64,000 bases of DNA, from positions 1 to 64,000 of the forward strand of contig JBGCFQ010000021.1 in NCBI GenBank assembly GCA_045106985.1, written 5' to 3'. The stretch comes from JAUIET01 sp045106985. Its GTDB lineage: Bacteria; Pseudomonadota; Gammaproteobacteria; Pseudomonadales; JAUIET01. This document shows positions 18,420 through 28,126 of the stretch, one piece after another. Position 1 is the first letter of the stretch; the number at the start of each line of letters is the position of its first letter. A program made the position numbers and the translations under genes. Below the pieces are notes generated by a model, which did no database searches, had not been told where the DNA came from, and saw only the letters and a list, made by a program, of their open reading frames with translations.

Positions 18420-19937
18420 ATGATTAGTAATTCAGTAGATCAACGAGTGCGTGCCGTAGTACGCGAACTCCAGTTGCATAGAACTGGAGTTGTTGTGAGC
18501 ATGGTTTTTATCAGTCTCATAATGTTGACTGTTGGCCTAGTGATGCCAAAAAACTATAAGTCATCAGCACTTCTTTACGCGCACCTAACCAGCTCAGTTA
18601 ATATTCTATTGGGCCCAGAATCTATTCCCGAAACAGATCACGCCGGTGTCGCTAAAGAGATTATAAGCACCCGACGTTTTATGGACCTAGTTGTGCAAAA
18701 AGCAGGGGTTTTGGACGAAAACCTTTCAAAGGTAGTTTATGAGCGAGAGCTTGCCAAGATTCGAGGTAAGCTGATGGTAAGATCGAAAGGCAAGAACTAC
18801 ATAGAGATTGTCTACACAGACAAAACACCCGAGAGCTCGTTCCAAATTGTAGACGCAGCTGTTTCAGTGTTTATTGATGAGAGTGCAGTAGCTAAACAAA
18901 ATGAAAGTAGACGTGCGTTCGACTTTATTCAAGGGCAGGTGACGGAATACAAAGAGCAACTAGATGGCGCAGATAATAGATTAAAGGACTTTCGGTCTTC
19001 TAGCAGAGACGGTACTGAAGCAACGGCCACGGCTCGTATATCCGACTTGCGCACTAAGATCGAGCAGCTGAAGCTGGACATCGAAGAAGCACAAATTAAG
19101 TCTCGAACTGTTGGTCGCCAGTTACGCGCGGAAGGCAAATGGCAAAAGAAACGAAAAGAGTCAGAGGAGTTGAGGGCTCGGCAGTCTGCTGCGCAGGCCA
19201 AGTTGGATGAGCTCTTATTGGCTTTCACTGATACCCATCCAGATGTGTTAGCCGTACGGGATACCATCGCTGATTTGGAGAAGGGCATTCTAGCTAAGGA
19301 TGTGCAAGGTCTCTCGGGTTTGAGCGAAGCGCCAAGTAATAAAAGAGCAGTTAACCCTCTATATGAAGAGTTAAGAAAAGAACAAAGTAAAGTTAGGGTG
19401 AAAATTGAGACGAGTGAAAAACGGCTTCGAGCCAATGAAGCTCTGCTAGAGCAGGAATACGAGCGCATGGATCGTATCGTTGGGCGCGGTGCCGAATACT
19501 CAGAGCTTACACGTGGCTACGACACTATGAGCAACATCTATGAGCAACTCTTAAACACTCTTGAAGAGGCTCGTATGGTAATGGTTCTAGGTGAGCAAAA
19601 TGGTGGCCACGCTTATAAAATTGAAGAGCCACCGATTTTTCCGCTGTTGCCGTCCGGTTTGCGATTCATGCACTTTCTAGTATTGGGTCCCTTTTTGGCT
19701 CTACTCGTTCCTATAGCTCTAATCTATCTTTATGTAGAGCTGGACCCTCGAGTGCGTATGGCCAACATTATTCAAGAACAATTGAGAGTGCCTGTGTTGG
19801 CAGTCGTTCCGCATATTACAACGCCTATACGTCAAACCTTCATGCGCTCTGACTTGCTGCCGCATTATATAGCCTTGCTATTTGTTGTTGTGGTGTACGT
19901 AGCAGCAAGTGTTTATCAACTAACAATCGCGTCGTAG
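18420..19937 (+). CDS. Wzz-like chain-length determinant (polysaccharide co-polymerase)
   Basis: This inner-membrane protein controls polymer length and links polymerase to exporter. The 505-residue protein has a first membrane helix (about 24-44), a periplasmic region with long coiled-coil stretches (about 170-370, rich in Glu/Lys/Arg) and a second membrane helix (about 418-440). A third hydrophobic segment lies at the very C-terminus (about 481-502). It has no fused kinase domain; the kinase-like partner is the next gene, four bases after the stop. The layout matches the PEP-CTERM-locus chain-length family. Confidence 0.88.
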   Translation: MISNSVDQRVRAVVRELQLHRTGVVVSMVFISLIMLTVGLVMPKNYKSSALLYAHLTSSVNILLGPESIPETDHAGVAKEIISTRRFMDLVVQKAGVLDENLSKVVYERELAKIRGKLMVRSKGKNYIEIVYTDKTPESSFQIVDAAVSVFIDESAVAKQNESRRAFDFIQGQVTEYKEQLDGADNRLKDFRSSSRDGTEATATARISDLRTKIEQLKLDIEEAQIKSRTVGRQLRAEGKWQKKRKESEELRARQSAAQAKLDELLLAFTDTHPDVLAVRDTIADLEKGILAKDVQGLSGLSEAPSNKRAVNPLYEELRKEQSKVRVKIETSEKRLRANEALLEQEYERMDRIVGRGAEYSELTRGYDTMSNIYEQLLNTLEEARMVMVLGEQNGGHAYKIEEPPIFPLLPSGLRFMHFLVLGPFLALLVPIALIYLYVELDPRVRMANIIQEQLRVPVLAVVPHITTPIRQTFMRSDLLPHYIALLFVVVVYVAASVYQLTIAS

Positions 19938-19941
19938 CTCT

Positions 19942-20682
19942 ATGGAAAATAGCAAAAAAGATGGCCGGGTTGTTCAGATTGATTCTGCCGACCAATTGGC
20001 AACCAGAAAATCGATATCGCAGATGGCCGATATTAAGGGGCTCGAGTCGGATGAGCTTGACAAGCACAAAATCCTACACGCAGGCACCGTGCATCGTGAG
20101 TTACTCGAAGTGTTTCGGAATTTACGCACACGCTTGCTTCAGCGGCAAGAACAGAATAACTTTGTCGTTTTAGTTAGCTCCGCATGTTCTGGTGGCGGTG
20201 GAAGCATGGTAAGCCTTAACTTGGCTGCAGCGTTTGCACTGGACCAAAGTAAGACCTCGGTCATTGTTGATTGCAATGTGTTGAATCCATATCTTGATCA
20301 GATGCTGAGTATTCCGCCGGACTACGGTTTGACAGATTATCTGCAAAATCCAAACGTTGAAATCGACGATATAATCTATGCATCCGGAATACCTCGATTG
20401 CGAATGGTTCCAGCGGGTGCAAGATCTGAACTGGCAGCTGAATTATTCGCCTCGGAAGGTATGCGAACCATTATAGCCACTTTGAAAGAACGATATCCAG
20501 ATCGGTACATCATATTGGATGCCCCACCCATTTCTTCAGGCGCTGAAGTTCGTGTGTTAGCACAACTTTGCGACCAAGCTATTGTCGTCGTGCCGCATGG
20601 AAAAGTAACGCAAGCTCAAATAATGGGCAGCATAGACACCGTGGGAAGAGATAAGTTCGTTGGAGTGATCTTCAACAACTAG
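19942..20682 (+). CDS. CpsD/CapB-type tyrosine-kinase-like protein, predicted inactive
   Basis: The 246-residue P-loop protein aligns with bacterial tyrosine autokinases that work with Wzz proteins, as expected right after the Wzz-like gene. The ATP-binding motifs are degenerate. Where the family has GEGKS, this protein has GGGGS (residues 84-88), so the Walker A lysine is replaced by Gly87 (codon at 20200-20202). Walker A-prime reads VDCN (residues 109-112) instead of DxD. Walker B is kept (ILDAPP, 191-196). The C-terminal tyrosine cluster is missing; the protein ends VGVIFNN. I infer a pseudokinase that may still act as a structural partner. Confidence 0.8.
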   Translation: MENSKKDGRVVQIDSADQLATRKSISQMADIKGLESDELDKHKILHAGTVHRELLEVFRNLRTRLLQRQEQNNFVVLVSSACSGGGGSMVSLNLAAAFALDQSKTSVIVDCNVLNPYLDQMLSIPPDYGLTDYLQNPNVEIDDIIYASGIPRLRMVPAGARSELAAELFASEGMRTIIATLKERYPDRYIILDAPPISSGAEVRVLAQLCDQAIVVVPHGKVTQAQIMGSIDTVGRDKFVGVIFNN

Positions 20683-20736
20683 CATAACGACGCGCGTATA
20701 AGCACACAAGCGCGTGATCGGAAGAACGAGGACAAG

Positions 20737-22086
20737 ATGAATATTAGTATAAAGAAAATTCTTAGCGGTGTTGCATTGTTTAGCGTCATTACGCCGTTGT
20801 CAGCGTTGGAATTCGAGCTGAATGCAGAAGTTCAAGCAGCATTTGAAAGCAACGCCTTGCAAGCGCCCATAGATGAACAGGACGATCTGGGGTTAACTTA
20901 CGGGTTAAACTTGGATATAGAGCATCGAGAAGCCAGTTGGGACGTGGGTGGAAATTACCAGTATGCTTATATAGATTATCGAGAAGATACTAATGATGAT
21001 CAGACATTATTTGTAGGGTCTTCCGACGTAATTTGGCGAATTAAGCCTAGCCTATTAGAATGGAGTTTTTCGCATTCAAGACAAAACGAACGCAGAACGG
21101 CTCTTGATCAGGACATACTGAATAATAGAGAGGTAAGGCAGGTCATCACAACTCAACCAGTTATGTACTTTAGGTTGGGAAGTGGCGATCAAATTATCAC
21201 TAGCCTTCGCTACGTTGATGTAGATCAGGAAAACGCCAATGATAATAACAGTCAACGTTATGGTGGAGCGGTAGGTTGGCGTAGGGCATTAACATCAGTG
21301 TCGACGTTCTCCATAAATACAGAATACAGCAACGTCGATTTTGAAGCTCTGGATGCAGATTACGAATTAACTAGATTGTTTTTTGATTACACCGCAGACC
21401 TGCGAGTCCTTGATTATACCCTGCAGCTCGGTGCTAGCAATATAGAGCCTGATATAGGTGATGGCATTACGGCGGAGTTTATCCGAGTTAACCTAAGCCT
21501 CGAACAAACAGTTCATACCTATACATTGTCGGTGGTGGATGAGCTCACTGATACCTCTATCGCAATTGCAGATGTTAACTTTGCGCTGAATATCGACAAC
21601 CGTGGCACTCAAAATATCAATGTGTTTGATGCGGCAGATCTTCTAACCCAAAAACAAGCTATCTTTGGCTACACAGGCAATATTCTATGTCGCAGCTGTA
21701 TTGTGGCGGCGACCTTAGGATACGTAGAACTCGATTATGAGACAGCGGATAGACTTGAGAGAAATTCGATCGCTACTGCAAGTTTGGGTTATGCGTTCAC
21801 TCCGAATTTGAATATTACTTTTGGCGTGAATTATCAAGAAAATAAGTTGCTGGGAGCCGATTTGGGACTTCCAATTGATGATAATGAGTCGCTAGCTATC
21901 AAAGAAACTGGATATACACTCACTTTCGAATGGCAAGTATTCAGGCGAATGCAATTGTCGTTAGCTTATGCGCATGATGAGTCGAGTAGCCCCATTTTGC
22001 CTGTTGGCCTGCCTCCAGCAGATAACTTCAATCTGAATTTTGATAACGACACCATTTTGATGGCTTTAAGCTATAGACTTTGGTGA
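20737..22086 (+). CDS. Outer-membrane beta-barrel protein of the EPS locus
   Basis: The 449-residue protein has an N-terminal signal peptide (about residues 1-23, cut near LSA-LEF). A long run of alternating hydrophobic/polar strands follows, ending in the aromatic residue W (ALSYRLW), typical of barrels assembled by BAM. Position and layout resemble the uncharacterised barrel found in PEP-CTERM EPS loci (TIGR03016-like). It may form the outer-membrane pore for the polymer, since the Wza-like protein is short; this is inference. A GAGGA ribosome site precedes the ATG. Confidence 0.75.
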   Translation: MNISIKKILSGVALFSVITPLSALEFELNAEVQAAFESNALQAPIDEQDDLGLTYGLNLDIEHREASWDVGGNYQYAYIDYREDTNDDQTLFVGSSDVIWRIKPSLLEWSFSHSRQNERRTALDQDILNNREVRQVITTQPVMYFRLGSGDQIITSLRYVDVDQENANDNNSQRYGGAVGWRRALTSVSTFSINTEYSNVDFEALDADYELTRLFFDYTADLRVLDYTLQLGASNIEPDIGDGITAEFIRVNLSLEQTVHTYTLSVVDELTDTSIAIADVNFALNIDNRGTQNINVFDAADLLTQKQAIFGYTGNILCRSCIVAATLGYVELDYETADRLERNSIATASLGYAFTPNLNITFGVNYQENKLLGADLGLPIDDNESLAIKETGYTLTFEWQVFRRMQLSLAYAHDESSSPILPVGLPPADNFNLNFDNDTILMALSYRLW

Positions 22087-22100
22087 TCAGTGCCTTGTTT

Positions 22101-22118
22101 GGCCCTAACTTAAGGGCC
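22101..22118. other. Stem-loop between barrel and flippase genes
   Basis: GGCCCT and AGGGCC form a perfect 6-bp stem with a 6-base loop, 15 bases after the barrel gene stop. No T-run follows, so a Rho-independent terminator is unlikely. It may stabilise or process the mRNA. Confidence 0.3.
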
Positions 22119-22156
22119 GTGGGTCGATACAATTAGCGCAGTAGGGATGAGTCGTT

Positions 22157-23665
22157 TTGGCTAGAAAAAGTTTTATTGTCAATGCGGGCTTTTATACCTC
22201 TGCGTCCTTCTTATCTGTAGTCGCTAGCCTAATATCCTTCCCGATACTCACGCGCTTGTTTGAAGTGGGTGAGTATGGCCTGCTTGGGCTAGTGACAGGC
22301 ACGATCCCTCTGCTTGTAGGAATAGGTAAAATCGGCATGCAGCATGCGTCAATTCGATTTTACTCCGATGTCAACAGTACAAAAACTAATTGGAATATGG
22401 CTGAGTATTTCTCGACGCTGTACCTGACTCTTTTGTTATCGGCGGGGCTATTGTTCCTAGTCTGGAATGTGCTGGTGATGACTATTGGTGAAACGATATT
22501 CGAAAACCAGCTTATTTGCGTGCTATTTGTTATAAGCAGTTACATCGTGTTTGTTCGAATACTTGAAAGTGCAATGCTTAATGTTTTGCGAGCTCAAGAG
22601 GAGGCGCTGAAACACACGATATTTGGCGTAACCAAACGCTTCCTGGTTCTTGGCGTTACTTTATGTGTGTTGTTCTTTTACAAAGCGGATCTTGTTCCCT
22701 ATTTTATTGCGGTGGCGGCCACTGAGGCTGTGATGTTAGTCATCTTTGCTTATCGTCATATTCCGTTTAAGAAAATACGTATAGCTAACTTTCGGCCAAA
22801 GTTGGTTAAAGCAATGGTTGTTTTCGGTGTGCCCATGTTTGGCATGGAATTTGGCGGTGCATTGATGAACGTTGCTGACCGTTACATTATTGATGCTTAT
22901 TTAGGCCATGAAGCGGTTGGTGCATACACATCTGCTTACACCTTAGTGGATTATGGACAGGGAATCGTTGCTACCGCGTTGATTGCATCAGCAATACCAA
23001 CCTTCCTACGGATTAATACCGACGACGGTTTAGATGCCGCTAGCATTTTTGTCACCGGTGCACTTCGATTGTATATTTGGGCTGCAGTGCCTATTGTTCT
23101 TATCTTGGCGGCAGCAGGCGAATCGATACTCGAGCTTTTGGCTGGTGAAGCCTATACCGCTGGCGCCGTCATTATGCCTTGGGTGGCACTAGGTATCGCT
23201 TTTTTCGGTGTCTTCGAATTGGTCGCAGCGGGCCTATACCTAACAGGCAACACTGGGAAAATGTTCTACATTATTTTGATGACGGCCGTCGCTAATATTG
23301 TTCTCAATATGATTTGTGTTCCAAAGTATGGTCTTATTGGTGCGGCAGGAACAACACTTGTTTGTTACTTGGGTTGTATTGCCGCAAGTTATTTTTGGAG
23401 TCGGCGTTACTTACGTATTGCTGTGCCTTGGCAGTCGCTACTAAAATCTATTGCAGCAGGAATGCTGATGTTTCTGGTGCTCTCGGCTTGGTCGCCAAAG
23501 GAACTGTTCTTGGAGATCGCTTATAAGGGATCTCTAGGACTTATCCTTTATATACTGCTGCTACTTTTATTCGATCGTGACGCGAAAAAAATGTTGCTCC
23601 GTGCTTTGCCAGATCGCGCAACGCGCTTGGCAAAGCAGAAAGTTTGGGCGAGAGCCGGAGCGTAA
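22157..23665 (+). CDS. Polysaccharide flippase (Wzx/MATE-like)
   Basis: The protein is predicted to move lipid-linked EPS repeat units across the inner membrane. It has 502 residues with about 12-14 hydrophobic helices and the N-terminal pattern FLSVVASLISFPILTRLF common to Polysacc_synt flippases. The start is TTG at 22157: the frame is closed by a TGA at 22148-22150, and a GTAGGGA ribosome site sits about nine bases upstream. It is followed six bases later by the polymerase/ligase gene. Confidence 0.87.
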   Translation: MARKSFIVNAGFYTSASFLSVVASLISFPILTRLFEVGEYGLLGLVTGTIPLLVGIGKIGMQHASIRFYSDVNSTKTNWNMAEYFSTLYLTLLLSAGLLFLVWNVLVMTIGETIFENQLICVLFVISSYIVFVRILESAMLNVLRAQEEALKHTIFGVTKRFLVLGVTLCVLFFYKADLVPYFIAVAATEAVMLVIFAYRHIPFKKIRIANFRPKLVKAMVVFGVPMFGMEFGGALMNVADRYIIDAYLGHEAVGAYTSAYTLVDYGQGIVATALIASAIPTFLRINTDDGLDAASIFVTGALRLYIWAAVPIVLILAAAGESILELLAGEAYTAGAVIMPWVALGIAFFGVFELVAAGLYLTGNTGKMFYIILMTAVANIVLNMICVPKYGLIGAAGTTLVCYLGCIAASYFWSRRYLRIAVPWQSLLKSIAAGMLMFLVLSAWSPKELFLEIAYKGSLGLILYILLLLLFDRDAKKMLLRALPDRATRLAKQKVWARAGA

Positions 23666-23671
23666 ATTAGC

Positions 23672-25240
23672 ATGACCAATGAAGCCGCCAATATAGAAGA
23701 AGCGCAGGGTAAATTCGGGGTGCCGAAGTCTGAACAGATGCAGAGCGATCCCCTCTTTATTGATTGGAATACCGACGAATTCAAAGAGATTCTAAAATTT
23801 CTCGCAATACCAGCGGTGTTTGCTTTCTTTGCGTTGATTCTTGGTGTGGTACCTCGCGCCGGCCTCTACATTTTCGCGTTTTTCTATGGTTTGGCGCTGG
23901 TTAAGAAATCGCTAGACAACCCGGAGTATCTGATGGCGTGCTTCGTCTTCTATATACCGCTGTCAAGCATGATGCCTGTGTCTATAGTTACAGGCCTCAA
24001 CGCCACTAACTTATTCCTGATGATGTTGATTGCGTTGGCATTTCTCGACCGTAAGCCAGCCCTTAATCACACAGATTCGGGTGCTTTTGATATGGATCAA
24101 ATTGGTATTTTTCCAGACGTGCAACGTGGGGTTGATACCCCTTTGCTAAAATTCTATATGTTCTATACAACTCTGTCTGGCGTTACGGCGATTATTGCGA
24201 ACGGTGTGGGGCACATATTGAGTGACCACCTGCTGACTTATAAAGGTTGGGTAGACCAGCTTCTGTTGGTGTTCGTATTCGCCGCTCTGATAAAGGACAG
24301 TCCACGCGCCGTGCGATTGGTCGTTTACATGATGATGGCTCATGTGATCATTGTAATATTAGGCTTACAAGAAGCGTTTGATAAAGCAGGTTTGTCGTCG
24401 ATCGAAAAATCGCGGGTCAGTGGCACTATCAATAATCCAAATGATTTCGGGGCTTTAGTCGTTTATACGTCAGCGCCGTTTGTGGGTATGTGCATGGTAC
24501 TGCTGCCTAAGTTTTTCAAATTAGCCCCCTTTGCTTTTCAATTGTTATTGATGGTACGTGTCATGCTGGCGACTTTTTCTCGCGGCGCTTACGTTGCAAT
24601 TGCGCTTGGTACTATAGCCGCCAGTTATGTACGCGGCATTAAGTTTAGTCTTGCAATGGGCTCTATCGCATTAGTGGCAGTCATGTTATTCCCTTCCTTG
24701 GTGCCGACATCTTTGATGGATCGTTTGGATTTATCTGAGGATCCAAGCCATGTATACATAGAGGAGGCAGAACCCGCACTTGATAAAAGCTCTACTATGC
24801 GATTTTTGATGTGGACGTCAGCGGTCCAGATGTCACTTGAGGCTCCGATTTTCGGCAAAGGCTTCAAGATGTTCGAGAACCTTATCTATTCGTATGCGGG
24901 CGATGATATTGAAATATCTGACCCGCATAATATGTATTTATACATTAGTTCACAGATGGGAATACCGGCCGTTATTATATTCACACTGTTGTGGGTTGTG
25001 CTCTTCTTCCGTAGTAACTACTTATACAATCAGTATTCTCAGAACTTTGTGCAGGCCATTGCTTTGGGCGGGGCTTTCGTCGCCGCGGCTGTCGCCTCTT
25101 TCAATCTTACTGGGTCACGGATGGTAAGCTTGGAAACCTGCGGTTTCGCCTACTTGTATATATTGGTTATCAACCGATTGCATCAGGATTTGAAAAGCTA
25201 TCGGCTTAGAAACGAAAAGCCGCCAGAGTTCGATATATGA
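23672..25240 (+). CDS. O-antigen ligase / Wzy-type polymerase family membrane protein
   Basis: The 522-residue integral membrane protein has about 10-12 helices. A Wzy_C-like segment (LATFSRGAYVAIALG) is followed by a large periplasmic loop. This leads into FGKGFKMFEN and SDPHNMYLYISSQMG, the usual H-N-x-x-L type motif of WaaL/Wzy proteins. Next to Wzx and Wzz-like genes it is most likely the EPS polymerase. Ligase activity cannot be excluded. Its stop overlaps the next open frame by four bases. Confidence 0.83.
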   Translation: MTNEAANIEEAQGKFGVPKSEQMQSDPLFIDWNTDEFKEILKFLAIPAVFAFFALILGVVPRAGLYIFAFFYGLALVKKSLDNPEYLMACFVFYIPLSSMMPVSIVTGLNATNLFLMMLIALAFLDRKPALNHTDSGAFDMDQIGIFPDVQRGVDTPLLKFYMFYTTLSGVTAIIANGVGHILSDHLLTYKGWVDQLLLVFVFAALIKDSPRAVRLVVYMMMAHVIIVILGLQEAFDKAGLSSIEKSRVSGTINNPNDFGALVVYTSAPFVGMCMVLLPKFFKLAPFAFQLLLMVRVMLATFSRGAYVAIALGTIAASYVRGIKFSLAMGSIALVAVMLFPSLVPTSLMDRLDLSEDPSHVYIEEAEPALDKSSTMRFLMWTSAVQMSLEAPIFGKGFKMFENLIYSYAGDDIEISDPHNMYLYISSQMGIPAVIIFTLLWVVLFFRSNYLYNQYSQNFVQAIALGGAFVAAAVASFNLTGSRMVSLETCGFAYLYILVINRLHQDLKSYRLRNEKPPEFDI

Positions 25241-25916
25241 CTATCGAGCTGAAACGTGGACTTGCCAGATCGACCGGCAGCATTGCGGAGCGAAAAGACT
25301 CGATTATCACTGTGACTTTGTTGAGCCAGGTTGAAGGGCTGATGGAGTACATTAGCAAGTACTGGGCTCTGGTTAGCGTGCGGCAAGTTGTTGATTATCA
25401 TGTGCATGGCACTTTTGATGATGGCTACAAAGATGTCATCACTTTGGCTTTGCCTTTTTTGACGTACCATAAAGCGCTAGTGGCTTTACGCGAACAATTA
25501 GGACTACCGTCAGCTGTAAAAAAGGTGACTTTCTCGTGACCAATGATGATCTACATGCACTGTATGAATCAGATGTAGAAATAGCAGCCCATACCGTCGC
25601 TCGCCCTATTTTGGGCAAGATAAGCGCGCGACAAGCTCAAGGAGAGATTGAGGGTCGCAGAGACTATTTACTGCATTTGGGTTTTCCTCAACAGAGTTTT
25701 TGCTTTACCAATAGTAGAAGGGAAGATTATAACGAAACAAAAAAGGCCGTTCTTCAACAAACCGGTTATCTAATTGCCTTTACTATCGAAAAAAGCGTAA
25801 ATTACCCCCAGACAAACTCTCTTGAGCTACGCCAAATGCATGCCTTCAATGTGGATTCCGCGGCTCTAAAATACCGTTTTTCCAGGACGTTGCTTTACGG
25901 GGAGACTAGTAGCTAG
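25237..25916 (+). pseudogene. Decayed polysaccharide deacetylase (two frames)
   Basis: Two overlapping frames (25237-25539 and 25536-25916) together read like one NodB-type deacetylase. The first contains the metal/base motif TFDDGYKD followed by ALPFL. The second contains VEIAAHTVARP, where intact enzymes have a SHTxxHP motif. The second metal-binding His is Arg (codon CGC), the frame shifts between the halves, and the upstream LMYHR segment is missing. The intact paralogue immediately downstream shows the expected order. I read this as a remnant of a duplicated deacetylase; a translationally coupled two-subunit protein is less likely. Confidence 0.7.
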
Positions 25917-25920
25917 TTAT

Positions 25921-26826
25921 ATGATGAGATTTTTGCTAGCCACGTTATTGTCGCCACTTGCCTATGTGTACAATCGTTTTTGTCCGGGAGTTCGGATATT
26001 AATGTACCACCGCGTTGCTGATTTGGCCGCATATGATCAACTAACGGTAACTGTAGAAACATTTGATAGGCAAATGTCAGCGTTGGCTTCGCGACACTGT
26101 ACTATCGATATGGAAACGGCTGTCGCCCTTTTGGAATCCGGAGATGTGCCGAGGCAAGGAACGGTTGTATTGAGTTTTGACGACGGTTACCTGGACAATC
26201 TGGAGAACGCTTTACCCATTCTCGAGAAGTATCAACTGCCCGCTATAGTTTTTGTCACGACTGAGTTTGCTGATCAATCGGCATCTCATCCTAGATACCC
26301 GCAAGAGCAGGGCAGCCTGCATCTAAATTGGGATCAGCTTAGAGCTCTAAGTAAGCATCCTCTGATTAGTATCGGTTCGCACACACTTAGTCATCCTTAT
26401 TTGCAGTCGGTTTCCGATGCCCATTCCCGGGAGGAAATAGAGCGTTCTAAGAGCACTCTAGAAAGAGAGCTCGATCAGGATATCGATTATTTTTGTTATC
26501 CCAGTGGTGACTTTTCTGAAAGAGAGCTTAAAACGCTTGCATCTAGCCAATATCGGGCAGCTGTCACAGTCGCACCAGGCGCGAATGTGGTCGGGCGGTT
26601 TAGACGCTTTGAGCTTACCCGAACCGAAGTAACCGATCGAGACAAAGGAATGATGTTCAGCCACAAGCTAATTGGAGCGATGGATCCAATTCATCGCCTT
26701 TTACATTGGCGTCGAAAGCGGCAGTTCCAACAACAAGCGATTGCAGTGCCCGTGACCTCTGAGCATTACAACGCTACCTCTTCCGGCACTAGAAATCTTG
26801 AGTCCACTAAGGAGATTGACGCGTGA
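25921..26826 (+). CDS. Polysaccharide deacetylase (NodB/CE4 family)
   Basis: A CE4 enzyme is predicted to remove acetyl groups from the polymer or its lipid-linked unit. The 301-residue protein has a hydrophobic N-terminus (about residues 3-18, possible membrane anchor) and LMYHRV. The motif SFDDGY (Asp87, Asp88) provides base and metal ligand, and SHTLSHP (His154, His158) completes the metal triad. FCYPSGDF corresponds to the substrate-groove motif. All key residues are present, in contrast to the decayed copy just upstream. It overlaps the next gene by four bases. Confidence 0.88.
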   Translation: MMRFLLATLLSPLAYVYNRFCPGVRILMYHRVADLAAYDQLTVTVETFDRQMSALASRHCTIDMETAVALLESGDVPRQGTVVLSFDDGYLDNLENALPILEKYQLPAIVFVTTEFADQSASHPRYPQEQGSLHLNWDQLRALSKHPLISIGSHTLSHPYLQSVSDAHSREEIERSKSTLERELDQDIDYFCYPSGDFSERELKTLASSQYRAAVTVAPGANVVGRFRRFELTRTEVTDRDKGMMFSHKLIGAMDPIHRLLHWRRKRQFQQQAIAVPVTSEHYNATSSGTRNLESTKEIDA

Positions 26827-27956
26827 AAATTCTTTATCTCATGACCGAGCCGCTGGGCATTGGCGGGGTTCAATCGGATATGTTGGCGTTGAGTAAGGGC
26901 TTTACTGAAAAAGGTCACGAGTATCACCTGGCGACTAAAGATGGTGAGATAAGGCCCGAATTCGAGGCTAACGGCGGCCAGCTCCATATCATTGATTTTC
27001 AATACTCTGGCTTGGCTGGCTTACTCAGCGCCGCGAATAAACTGCGCTTGTTGATTCGGAAACTTGGTGTTGATGTAGTGGCCCCTCAATCTGTGAGAAC
27101 GTCAATTGTTGCTTGGATAGCAGTCAGATTGATGCCTTTTTCTTATAGAATAGAAGGCGGCAACGGCAAGCTCCCGTTGGTGACCACTATTCATAACATT
27201 CACAACCCCGTACATTTTTCCTATGGGGGCTGGATTTTGAGATTATGTGCAGACTACGTAATTTTTGAGTCCAATTATGAGCGCGATCGTCTATTGTCGT
27301 CGGGACTAACTGCTGGACGTAGCTCGGTAGTGCACAGCGGTATTGATCTCGACAAGCTCGAACCTATGGCTGCATCTACCCACTTACTTGAACAATGGGG
27401 CATAAATTCAGAAAAGGATATTGTACTTGGTATTGTCGCTAGGCTGTCGGAAGAAAAGGGCCACCATTATTTGTTCGAAGCGCTTCATATCGCAAGGCAG
27501 TCGCGCCCAGAGTTAAAGTTGCTCGTGATTGGTGATGGTCCCCTGCGAGATGAGTTGGAAGCTAAGGTGGATTCTTTAGCTATGCGCGATTGCATCACTT
27601 TCACCGGTACTCAACGTAATATTCCTGAATACCTTTCGATTATTGACGTGTTTACGCTGTCGAGCACGCGTGAGTCCTTCCCCCTTGCTGCTCGAGAAGC
27701 AATGGCGTCTGGTAAAGCTGTAGTAGCGCCTAGGATTGGAGGTTGCGGAGAAGTGGTCGATGAAGGCAGCACGGGTTTGCTTTTTGAGGCGGCTAACGTG
27801 GATGACCTAGCAGAGAAAATAGTCGCAATTACAGCACCTGGTATGAGTGTCAAATTCGGAGCTGCGGGCAGAGCGAGAGCTGAAGAACATTTCTCGTTGA
27901 AGTCTTGGATAAATGGCGATGAAGCGATTTATATTCAGTCCCAAAAAGGATTCTAA
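26823..27956 (+). CDS. Glycosyltransferase family 4 (GT-B fold)
   Basis: The protein is predicted to add a sugar to the EPS repeat unit from a nucleotide-sugar donor on the cytoplasmic face. The 377-residue protein has the acceptor-loop GIGGVQSDM near the N-terminus and the donor-site IVARLSEEKGHHYLFEAL. The E-x7-E motif lies in RESFPLAAREAMASG, followed by GGCGEVVDEGSTGLLFE. The start is GTG, overlapping the deacetylase stop (GTGA, 26823-26826). The donor sugar cannot be assigned. Confidence 0.88.
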   Translation: MKILYLMTEPLGIGGVQSDMLALSKGFTEKGHEYHLATKDGEIRPEFEANGGQLHIIDFQYSGLAGLLSAANKLRLLIRKLGVDVVAPQSVRTSIVAWIAVRLMPFSYRIEGGNGKLPLVTTIHNIHNPVHFSYGGWILRLCADYVIFESNYERDRLLSSGLTAGRSSVVHSGIDLDKLEPMAASTHLLEQWGINSEKDIVLGIVARLSEEKGHHYLFEALHIARQSRPELKLLVIGDGPLRDELEAKVDSLAMRDCITFTGTQRNIPEYLSIIDVFTLSSTRESFPLAAREAMASGKAVVAPRIGGCGEVVDEGSTGLLFEAANVDDLAEKIVAITAPGMSVKFGAAGRARAEEHFSLKSWINGDEAIYIQSQKGF

Positions 27957-28126
27957 ACCGTTCATCCAGTTTGCGCATTCATTTCGCAATTGTTGTCTCT
28001 AGTTACCTAAAACTGCTTTCGGCTATTGCTGTCTAAATATCGGTCAAATCAACTGATTATGGACGAATAACCTATCATCGCTGCATACGTCTATAGTTAA
28101 GTTAACCCTTTTACTTTGGATGCGTT

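Noticed and set aside
17753..22086. Possible PEP-CTERM substrate among the EPS proteins
   Set aside because: No protein here ends in the Pro-Glu-Pro motif plus membrane helix and basic tail; the barrel protein ends in an aromatic residue as expected for an outer-membrane protein.
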